A DNA stretch of 64,000 nucleotides, taken from positions 274,228 to 338,227 of the forward strand of contig MU001492.1 of NCBI GenBank assembly GCA_010093485.1. The letters run 5' to 3'. This DNA comes from Karstenula rhodostoma CBS 690.94. Its lineage: Eukaryota > Ascomycota > Dothideomycetes > Pleosporales > Didymosphaeriaceae. Below are positions 45,391-54,429 of this stretch, piece after piece. The notes under the pieces were generated by a model, which did no database searches, was not told where the DNA came from, and saw only the letters and a program-made list of their open reading frames with translations. A program made the position numbers and the translations under genes. The number at the start of each line of letters is the position of its first letter. The first letter of the stretch is position 1.

Positions 45391-47156
45391 ATGAACATGG
45401 CGCAGCGAAAAGGGACACGAAGAGCCTGCGATCCCTGTTCTGTGCGAAAGGTGCGATGCGATGGCAATCAGCCTTGCGCGCGATGTCGAACTGCGAATTG
45501 GGACTGCACCTACCTGAAGATGCATGGCAAATCAGGTCCGAAAGGCCCTCGCCGTACCACCGAGGCTGCGATCAGGAGGTTCCAGGAGAGTAGTCGGAGC
45601 GACTTGTCGCAGAGGGCGAACAGCGACAGTGACACGAGTTTGGAAGATGGGAGCCCTAGCACGATCGATTTTCCGCCTAGCGACCAACTGCCTCCCATCA
45701 GTGAGCCAGGCTTCGGGTGGCCGGATGCTGCCTATCCTCCATTGCAAGCGCATAGAAATCCTCAAAAGATCTCGACGAGCACCATTTCGCCATACCTCGA
45801 CACGTTCCAGGCGCGTGGCTACGCGATATGGCCAGTAGTGGACACGGAATCGTTACTCGCACGCCTTCTGACCAACCCAGACGACTTGGAAGCATACGCG
45901 CTTGCTACTGCAGTTTGTGCAGCGACTATAACCCAGTTCCAGATCGATGCAGAACCCGGTAGTCCGGTGGAAGGCCATTTCCGAGTGTCAAGTGCTGTGT
46001 TCGACAGCGAGGCGAAGAGGGCGCGAGAAGAGTCCGATCACTCGGAACATGTCACGGTCACGTCTCTCTTAAGTGCATTTTTTCTCCACGTTTATGCCGC
46101 AAATATCGGTCGTATGTCTACCTCGACAGTATACCTTGGTGAAGCCATCACCAAGGCGCACATGATCGGACTGCACAAGCCTTTGTACTATCAGAACATG
46201 GAAGTGGAGCGTGTCCAATACAACGTGAGGATCTATTGGTTACTGTTCATAACCGAAAGGTAATTCCATTCCAAAACACACGATTCGACAGTCACTAACA
46301 ATATGCCTGTAGAGCCCACTCCATCCAAAACGACGTGCCAACAATGCTGAAGCGCTCGCCCGATATCCCGCAGCTCGAAGATCTCAACGACGGCTCCGTG
46401 ACCCCAGCTTTCATCCACCTGTGCCGGCTCTTCAACATCCTGGATGCCACTCTCACCGCCGACCCCGCCGGCGCCCGCCGCGCTCTGGCACTCGCACAAC
46501 AGCAGCTCGACGACGACCAAACGACGCGGAGTCTAGAGAACGTGCTACAGCGAGCCGACATCTCCATGACCCAGCAATGGATGCGCATTTTCCTCTGGCA
46601 ACACGCTCTACGCGTGACGAACCTCCGCTCATCCGACCAAGAAGACGGCTTCTCCTTCTCCTTTCCCGCAAAAGTCGCCCAAAACGCGCTCTCCTTCCTC
46701 TGCACCCTCCCCAAAGAAAGCCTAGAAGCCCACGGCCCAGGCATGGTACGTTCGCTCCGTCTCCCCACACCAGCCATACTCCCCCCTAACCAACTCGCGA
46801 CTTAGGAATCCAAGCTCTTCGACATCGCAAACTCCCTCGCCGACGTCATGATCTGCGTCCCCTCTCTGAACCAAGATACAGACTTCGGCATGGGCCCGCG
46901 CGACCTCATACACTCCCTGTCGTCGCTGCTGGGCTCCTTCCGCGGCGGCAATCCCGCGGTTACTAGTATCCTGCAGGAGAAGCTGACCACGCTGGGTCTC
47001 GCCATTTCGTCGCCGCAGAAGCGGCTTACGGATCTTTCGTCTTCTGAGGATGAGCGCGAGGAGGGCACGCCGCGGTCGTTGACGTGGAGTGATGGTGGGG
47101 GCTGGACGTCGCCGGTTGTGCCCGTGTCGCCGACGTTTCCGGGGATTATGTGTTAG
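45391..47156 (+). CDS. Zn(II)2Cys6 transcription factor with fungal middle domain
   Basis: Three exons, 45391-46259, 46313-46745, 46806-47156; 550 residues. The zinc cluster is complete, with Cys at 13, 16, 23, 29, 32 and 39 (CDPCSVRKVRC, CARC), followed by HGKSGPKGPRR, a basic GPKG tract common in sugar-type fungal activators. The fungal-specific middle homology domain is present (FQARGYAIWPVVD, then ALATAVCAATITQF, then EAITKAHMIGLHK and YWLLFITER). A second in-frame ATG lies two codons after the first. Position beside the GH43 gene suggests, without proving, a role in its control. Confidence 0.9.
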
Positions 47157-48573
47157 TTATGATTGGACGGACGCTTTGAGTCTTCCTTTTGTGTTATGCT
47201 GATGTATATATGTATGGGGGAATGTTCTGTCAATATTGCTTTCGGGAATCGTATTCCATTCATAGTTCGTGTTTTCAAGCATGAAGACTTTTTTCGCGCC
47301 TCCACTTGTTTCTAGGCTCGTTGCTGAGCAAGAGTGGATGATTGGGTCCTCTTGCCTGTTCTTATAAAATAGGCTAAATGCTCCTGGCGAAATTCTCAGT
47401 TAGAGTCCAACATCCCGTCTCGGACGCCGAAAACTTTGTTGCTCGCGTTGGGCGCATCTGCTACTAGAGTAGAACAGCAAATGTCTACTTTTCATCTTGC
47501 TGTTATCTTGTTGGACTGTCTATCTCATCGTATCATTGGAGCATCATAAGGAATCGCATGAATTGACGACCAGAGTCTTTACATGGTGTCGAAGACAAAA
47601 GAGAGGTTAGACAAACATTGCTTTAGCTAGCCAATTTACGAAGAATGCTACTGCTAGTTGTTGCACTCATAGTGAAGATGAACTAGGCGGGTTATGTAGC
47701 TGCACAGACTGAATGCATTGCAATCGCTCACCATAACACCGAGGCCTTGCTAAGGAAAAAACATTTGAATTATTCTTGAGATTCTCCTCATCCTCGCGCA
47801 TACGCACCTCGGTGTGCGATTTGAAGGCGTCAAACTCGGTTCGCAACGACTCCAGCTTCTTGCGCTTATCGGCGTTGGCCTGACGCTCATCGGCGAGTTA
47901 CTCTTTATATGCCTAGTACTCCATGTCCAAATTCTGGAGTACTAGTTTTTCCTTCGTTCCCTGGATCATGGCATGTGGATACTTCAGCAACTAGCAGCAC
48001 ACTCACACTCCCTGACCTTATCCATTTTCCCCAGGGAGAACCTGTAGATCTGATCAGCCTCCATACTGGAGAGTATCCTGATATTGAGGGAGCAGGCCTT
48101 TGGCTCACCTGACGTTTTCATACGTGACGGAAAAGGGAGAGGGTCGGCGAGGTCTCGAAAGTGAAGGAGCGCGCTGCGAGTTGACCTGGAGACCGCGCGC
48201 TTGTATCAAGACATGCAGTGTTGCTACAGATTTTTCCCGTTCTCAACCACCGTGCCTTCGCAGCCGCGCTTTTGATACTCAAGAACGCGTGTTACCCCAG
48301 CGTGATCGATTAACGAGCTACAAACCCTGCATCAAGCTCGAACCTGGTATTTTAGCTTTCTCTGTCAGTACCGCGTCTTACCCCAGGTGTAATGGATAAT
48401 CTACCAAACCCCTTGCCATATTCCTATACCCGTGACGTCACACCTGCACCCAAACCGCGCCTAGCCATCAACTTCACCCTCTCCACACTCACCCTCTCAC
48501 ACTCACACGTCCCACATACTCTTCCCTTCACCTACACCTCCCTCCCAAGAAACATATCCAGAACATCACCCCT
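47157..48573. other. Intergenic region containing a gene relic
   Basis: 3' flank of the regulator, a decayed coiled-coil gene on the minus strand (see 47684-48065), then uncharacterised sequence. The frame at 48392-48835 is antisense to the small coiled-coil gene and is not accepted. Confidence 0.4.
47684..48065 (-). pseudogene. Relic of a coiled-coil protein gene with two nonsense codons
   Basis: On the minus strand an ATG near 48065 opens MEADQIYRFSLGKMDK. A possible GTCAGG...CCAG intron then joins in frame to GTKEKLVLQNLDMEY, followed by TAG, AYKE, TAA, and then LADERQANADKRKKLESL and a long charged helical stretch continuing past EVRMREDEENLKN. Both stops fall where a Gln (CAG or CAA) would suit the coiled coil, so each could come from one C-to-T change in a CpA context. 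I recognise no specific family. It could alternatively be a chance helical frame, but the amino-acid pattern on both sides of the stops favours a decayed gene. Confidence 0.45.
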
Positions 48574-48842
48574 CTACACCCCCTCCCCACCCAGCACCCT
48601 CTCCAACTCCTCCACGTTCTTCTCTACCGTCTTCCGATACGCCTCAAACTCCTTCTCCACCTTCGCAAACGCCGCCTCCATCTTCTCCAACTTCTCAATC
48701 TTCTCGTCCTTCGCTTTTAGATCGGCGCGGAGGGTTTGGTTCTCTGTGCGGAGCTGCTGGAGCTCGGTTTGTGAGGCTGCGTTGATGGGGTTAGTGCGTT
48801 GGTGGGGGGAGGGAAAGAGGGCTTACTGGGAGTGAACGACAT
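48574..48842 (-). CDS. Small coiled-coil protein, 72 residues
   Basis: Two exons, 48842-48827 (five codons plus one base) and 48776-48574, joined over a 50-base GTAAGC...CAG intron with an ACTAACC branch site; 72 residues. After MSFTPT the protein is one long charged helix (SQTELQQLRTENQTLRADL, then KDEKIEKLEKMEAAFAKVE) with Leu/Ile at heptad positions, ending in LERVLGGEGV. No known family. The regular heptads, proper intron and stop support a real gene. It may be a small dimeric scaffold, but no function can be inferred. Confidence 0.65.
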
Positions 48843-49049
48843 GGGGAAATGTGGTGTGTTGGTGGTTTCTTGTAAACGTTGGATTGAGAGGTGGTATATG
48901 TTTGTGTTTGTGTTGATGTGGAGGGAGTGGGCGAGAGTGGTGACGGCGCATCGAGGGTCCTTGGCATATGGGGTGCGCAAACACAGTGAAGTCACAGCGC
49001 GCTTAACTTTAAACACAGCCGCCAGAATCAACTCCAACTGTCTCCTACA

Positions 49050-49436
49050 AAATTTCCAAGCAACGCTCGGGCTTTGCATAGTATGCTTCTCCGTCACAGC
49101 AGTAGCGTCACCCTTTAACTCCATGCCCACAGACACGCGACGATACACTTCCGGCTCGGCGGCCTCGCTGTCAAACACGATGGCGATTTCTTCCAGCGTG
49201 CAGCCACTGTTTTTGGGGAATCGCTGTGGGATAATTGATAAAAGTTTTGTTTGCCAGAACTCCCCCACTTACAAAGTAGACAAGGAAGATCATCCCCGTC
49301 AACGTACCAATATACACAAAGTAAATTTTCCAATCACACCCAGCGCAAACACCACCGTCAAGTTGATCGCTGGAAGCGGGGGGCAGCGCATCTTGCGTTT
49401 CTGACAAGCATGTGCGATTATTGCAGAGTCAATCAT
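49050..49436 (-). pseudogene. C-terminal remnant of an MFS sugar transporter
   Basis: The minus strand encodes CDWKIYFVYIGTLTGMIFLVYF, interrupted by a good 49-base intron (49272-49224), then RFPKNSGCTLEEIAIVFDSEAA. This matches the last transmembrane helix and the following P-E-T-x-G-x-T-L-E-E-I signature of fungal sugar porters; here the signature reads FPKNSGCTLEEI, with Glu and Thr replaced. The frame is closed just upstream by a TGA at about 49437, and no other part of the transporter is found in the next kilobase. It is therefore a truncated remnant covering roughly the last 80-100 residues, without a plausible start codon. Confidence 0.65.
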
Positions 49437-50218
49437 AATAAGCAAGAGACCGCGGCACCTCCTTAGTTCATGTACTACGTCTGTAATTTATCTTGCTCCT
49501 ATTAGTCTTTAGATCTATATGTACGCGGCGCCTCCGCTCTCGAACACTATGCCTGCTGATCCACCTATATCGCAAATCAAGGCAGGAGGCGCAAATATAA
49601 AGGCATCGCCAGAGGCTGGGTGCTGACGTGCTGCGATCCAGTCGATATCTATGATGTTCTGGCGAGAGAGCTGAGTGTGCTCTTGCGATGGTCTACCCCG
49701 TATACGTCCGAGCGTGAGACTATCAATCCTTCTCTGGTATGCCGTCTTCGCTGAGCGATGAGCCATATTTTCGTAGTCCAGTATAGGGGTTGCCATTGAT
49801 GCTGGAGTTTCGCGCGGGATGCTGGGGAAGTAGCAGAAGTTCGCAGACCCCAGACGCTGTTCATGAGGAATAGATAGTTAGTGCGGATCAACGGAATGAT
49901 CGACAGTTAGATTCACGGTCGATATTTGGGAAAGACTTTGGTAGTGGAGGGTGGCAACGCGGGAAAGAAAATCGGTGTGTGGTCGGATGGACAAGCTGAA
50001 CCCGTTTGGTGCTGGTCTTGGAAAGAATATTGGGAGGGATTGTATTGCTAGTCATAAGATCGAATGGTAAACATACCGTGCGTAAAATATGACGGTGACA
50101 TGCAAACATTGAGACAGTTGGAACCCCGCCAGGCTCGCAGACTATTAGCTATATAGGTGCTACCCTATCACGCCGTGGCAATACTCACAGCCAACCATCC
50201 ATATACTACCCACTCAAA
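49437..50218. other. Intergenic region
   Basis: A minus-strand frame at 49515-49796 (93 codons) shows no similarity and is not called. No trace of the missing N-terminal parts of the sugar transporter is seen. Confidence 0.4.
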
Positions 50219-52145
50219 TCAGTGCCTCCGCTCCTGCTCCAACTTCCCCGTGATCTTCTTCTCAAAGACCTCAGGAGGCACGTTTCTACCGGTCTTATCC
50301 TTGAACCTCCACGAGACCCTCTCCCACACCATCGAGCAATCCTGCTGCAAGATCCTAGCGATGAGCTTCAACTCTCCTTGCGAGAATGTGCTGTCCGGCG
50401 CGACCTTGTACTCTGCCGGGTGGCTGCTGCTGTGGTGACGGTGCGATCTATGCTTTCTGTCCCTAGAATCGGAGCGACGACGTGACGAGCGGTGCTTCTC
50501 ACGATCCCTGGAAGAGGCTCTTGAAGTAGGCTTCCGTGGGGAAGCTGGTGTGGGATCCCAATTGACATTCCAGGCCGCGGAATCTGAGCTCTTATCTTTC
50601 TTCTTGGGATCGTCGTCTTTGGATGACTTGCCCTTCTCCGATGGTGCGGTAGCACCCCAGCCAGCGCCAAAGTCCTGGGTACCGCTAGTATCAGCTTTGC
50701 TGTCACCCCATCCAGCGCTACATTCCTGGGCACCGACAGTATCGGTTTTGTTGTCACCCCAGCCCGGACCATCACCACCGCCGCCGTCGGGCGCGGGCCA
50801 ACCACCAGTGGCGCCCGCGCTGTCTCCGTCCGCATTCCAACTGTTATTGGAAATTTTCTTCAATGAGCTAGAGCTGCTTGCTTTGCTCTTCTTACTTTCA
50901 CTCTTCTTGTCCTCGCCGTCTTGAGCCTGCCATCCACCGGTGTCCCATCCTGTTTTCACTGCACCGCCTCCGCTATTAGAGCCGCCATTTCCAGTGTCCC
51001 AGGGGTTGGTAGCAGCGTTAGGCTCGCTTTCTTTCTTGTTCGACTTCTCGTTTTCGTTGCCGTTCTTCTCCTGTTTCTTCTCTTTCTTGCTTTTCTTTCC
51101 CTCGTCCTTTCTGTTGCTGTCCTTCTCTCCACCAGCCTGTGTGGTCCAATCACTGTTTCCCCAGGGATTTCCTCCGCCAGCGGTGTTATCATTCCCATTA
51201 TTTTCCCAGCCTGCTTCTCCGCTCTTGTCATTCCCAGTATCGGCCCATCCCGTGTTTCCTTCTGCGTTGTTATCGTTCCCGCCTGCAGCAGCCCAGTCAC
51301 CGGTGCCGCCCCATCCACCCGCCGCTGCATCGCCAGTTCCACCTTTGTCGTCTTTCATGGAACCTTTGCCAGAAGCGTTGGATTTGTTGTCGTCCCCGAA
51401 CACGCCGCCTAAGTCAGCCATGGCTTCCCATCCACCTTCGCCCGGAGCCTCTGCTGTCTTGTCCTCTTTTTTCTCCTGCTCCTTAGTGTCCTGCCCCGGA
51501 TTCTTCTGCTTGCCCTGCTTGCCACCCTTGCCACCCTTGCTATTGTCTTTGCCTGCGTTCTTCTTCTGCCAGAAGTCATCAGGCATGATCTCCTTGAAGC
51601 GATCGGTGCACTTCTTCTTGTCCTTTCCGTTCATCTTCGCGACTATGTCTCCCCAGCTGGCACCATCGATCTTCATGCGCATGAGTGTCCTATCCTCCTC
51701 TTCGGTGAAGTTGTCCTTACTGGGGACACCCTTCTTGTACTCGACCTCGCCCGAGTCAGCGGCTTGGTCACTAGACTGTTTGCTTGCCTCGTTGCCACCG
51801 CTCCCAGATTGGGTAGGGTTGTTCGACGCGCCTGGGTCCGCGTTTGCGACCACACTCAGCTGGCCCTGCACTGCCGCTGCAGCATCTAAAGCGCCCAGGA
51901 GCCGCGGTCGGCCCTTGCCAGTCAACCTGCCCCTCCGGCCATCGCTGGCGGCCCATTCGATAGCCGCACCGGGGGTCCTCAGCTGCGCAATGCGTTAGCG
52001 AATATAAGAGTTGAATCTGAGCGAGTTTACTTACCATCCCTCGGTAGCTGTCCAATGGCGGGGGCTTTGGCGGATCTTTGAAGGGTTTGTTGCTAAAACC
52101 CAGAAGGTACGACGTCCTGATGCGCGGAGGGGGATTGTCGGCCAT
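50219..52145 (-). CDS. SANT/Myb-domain protein with Trp-Gly-rich linker
   Basis: Two exons in transcript order, 52145-52035 and 51982-50219, with a 52-base intron; 624 residues. The N-terminus (PPPRIRTSYLLGFSNKPFKD) is followed by a SANT/Myb-like helix-turn-helix at about 129-175 (FTEEEDRTLMRMKIDGASW, ending CTDRFKEIMP). A linker of about 300 residues, rich in Gly, Asp, Asn, Ser and Lys, contains 17 Trp residues in contexts such as GGWGG, TGWAD, NPWGN, TGWDTGGW, PGWGD and AGWGD. An Arg/Ser-rich tract (about 530-565) and a C-terminal Myb-like helical domain (FSQGELKLIARILQQDC, VWERVSWRFKDKTG) follow. The SANT domain and basic tracts suggest a nuclear protein. The WG/GW linker resembles Argonaute-hook regions, but that role is an inference. 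Confidence 0.85.
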
Positions 52146-53021
52146 CGTGAGAGAGTTGGAATTGGTGGGTTTGATTTCGGATGTGCTAGGGAAGAGGAAA
52201 GAAGTTTGACAGTATCAATGGATGCAATGCGTGTATTGCAAGCGCACGATCTAGTCGAATTGATAGAGAGGTAAGGAACAGTGCTTAGGGTTGCGAGGGT
52301 AACATTAAGTGAGTGGTGTTGCTGGCTTGGCAACGCAGCCGGCCAATGTTGCGGGGACAACAGTAGCTATTGGGGGGAAAGTGACGAGGTGAATGACGTG
52401 AGAATGTAGTCGCCGATTGATTGACCTAAAAAATGCAGAGGATGTGCAAGGTTTCTGTCTACTCTCTAATTCAACTACGTGGAAGCCGTATAAAAGGGCT
52501 CTGCAGCGCAAAATCCGCTCTTACCGTCTACCAGAGCAAGGAAAGCGCAAACGGAGCGCCAGAGGCCATCAACTAATACTGTCCGAACTCACCGGTGGCC
52601 AACTATTATTATACATACATCTGCCATTTCAACTAGGTGATATGCTGAGCTGGCAGTACTAAGTATGCCTATGGTATGCGACATATTTGCACCACAATGA
52701 GTGAGGGAGAGGTATGCGCAAGAGGTGACTGATGTAACTTTCAGTTGCAGCCGTCTTGTAATCGAAGCGCAGAATATTCAATCGAGAAATTCGGCTTGGG
52801 GATGGATCAAGCCATCAGTCGATGTAGCCATTGAAGTCGGAGTTGAAGTCGCGTCGCATCGCGCCCCCACCCGTCCATCCAATCCACCTCCACAAGCCGG
52901 GCCGACAAGCCTCCGGGCGAACCCTGGAATCGTGGCATCTCCAATCGCATACCCCAACATCCAAACCCACGTCGCGCATACCACTCCCAATCCCCGCCGC
53001 TCTCGAAGCCCAACCTCCACG
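52146..53021. other. Divergent intergenic region
   Basis: Upstream DNA of the SANT protein (-) and the p24 protein (+). A TATAAAAG at 52489-52496 is 520 bases before the p24 start, so its link to that gene is doubtful. The open frame running from 52701 into the p24 start codon is not needed. Confidence 0.4.
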
Positions 53022-53875
53022 ATGCTGCTCAACGTCCTCGCCGCGGCGACCTCCCTCCTCGCCCTTGCCTCGGCGCACAACATCCAAATGAAGGCCTACA
53101 TGCGCGAGTGCTTCCACGAGCAGCTGCACAAGGACGACAAGATGACGGTGACCTTCCAAGTCGGCGACCGGGAGTTTGGCGGCAGCGGAAACCTGGACAT
53201 AGATTTCTGGGTACGGTTCCCCTCCCGCACCTGCCCAATTCCTCCCCTCCACACTTCCTGGATCAAGGGCGGAGCGGAGTGCTGTCCAGCTCCGCACGCG
53301 CGCATGCACTTTCTCACTCAGAAATCCGACAGATGCAAAGGACCATCGCTGATAGCAGAGACAGATCGAAACCCCCTCCCGCGCCTACCAAGTCCACGAA
53401 CGCGGCGTCTCCTCGGGCGACCACTCCTTCACCGCAATGGAAGACGGAAAATACACCTACTGCTTCAACAACGAGCACTGGGGCGCAAACACAAAGGAGG
53501 TCTCCTTCAACGTCCACGGCATCGTCTACGTCCCCGAGCACGAGGCGCCCCAGGACCCCCTCGAGAAAGAAGGTATTTCCCTCACCTCCTTGCACCATTC
53601 CACACTTCCGCCCTCCCCTACCCCCGCAACCCATCTTACCAAAACCCCACACTAACGCGCGGAAACCAGTCAAATCCCTCTCCGAACTCGTATCCCAAGT
53701 CAAAGACGAACAATCCTACATCGTCGTCCGCGAACGCACCCACCGCAACACCGCAGAGTCGACAAACAGCCGCGTGAAGTGGTGGTCGATTTTCCAAATG
53801 GCCCTCCTCGTCGGCGAGGGCATCTTCCAGGTCTGGTGGATCAAGCGCTTCTTCGAGGTCAAGCGCCTCGTGTAG
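53022..53875 (+). CDS. emp24: p24-family cargo receptor, EMP24 type
   Basis: Type I membrane protein of COPII/COPI vesicles that helps package cargo, including GPI-anchored proteins, between ER and Golgi. Three exons, 53022-53210, 53365-53572, 53670-53875; 200 residues. A signal peptide (MLLNVLAAATSLLALASA) precedes a GOLD domain with the conserved CF (MRECFHEQL) and YCFNNEH Cys pair. Next come a coiled-coil segment (VKSLSELVSQVKDEQSYIVV, RERTHRNTAEST), a membrane helix, and the short cytosolic tail KRFFEVKRLV with the di-Phe and basic residues that bind coat proteins. Intron 1 ends in two AGs six bases apart; the later one is used here and the earlier one (53359) would add Arg-Gln. Confidence 0.92.
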
Positions 53876-54429
53876 GACACGGAGACCAGACACGGGAGCG
53901 ACAAACAGGGTGGTGTTGACAGGATCGAGAGGTTCGCCGCGCGCCTGTGCGACGCTTTCGATCGACAGTTTGGCTCGAGGCATTTCTAGCTTGGCGTCTT
54001 GTGGGTTTGTTTGTGAGTTGCATTGCGTGCTTCGCACTACGCGACGTCGGGCGGGGCTGCAAAATAGGATGGAGTTCAGGTGGGATCCCGGTGTATGATT
54101 GAAGAGCGATTGTGTTATGAAAGACTGTATTGCATTGCCACTGAAGATGCCATCATCGCTTTCGTTCCCGTCATTGGCCACGCAAATATTTCTGCCACTC
54201 CACAGCCATGAAGTAGCCGAGACGCGTAAATCCCTTGCCGACGTCGCTGAAAGCTACGCTATGCAAGGCCTCGAAAGTCCCATCAGAAAAACCTCTCAGA
54301 AAGAAATAAGCCTCGCCTGATCTGAGTTGATACGCAAACTCGCAGATCATCAGTGCTTGTGCACGTTTCGAACACCCCCGTTTCGAACACCCCCACAAAT
54401 CAAACCAATCTTCTCACCCTCACGTCCCC
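53876..54429. other. Intergenic region between convergent genes
   Basis: 3' flank of the p24 gene (+) and of the next minus-strand gene. No coding signal. A direct repeat GTTTCGAACACCCC occurs twice around 54365-54395. Confidence 0.4.

Noticed and set aside
45162..45593. 143-codon frame overlapping the start of the second Zn2Cys6 regulator
   Set aside because: The zinc cluster lies in a different frame from the ATG at 45391; this one is out of frame with it.
49515..49796. 93-codon minus-strand frame
   Set aside because: No similarity, no neighbouring splice evidence, and competing frames overlap it.
50940..51998. 352-codon plus-strand frame antisense to the SANT protein
   Set aside because: Ser/Phe/Leu/Pro-rich composition is what the reverse of a Lys/Gly/Asp-rich region gives. 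No motif; the sense strand has the SANT domain and a proper intron.
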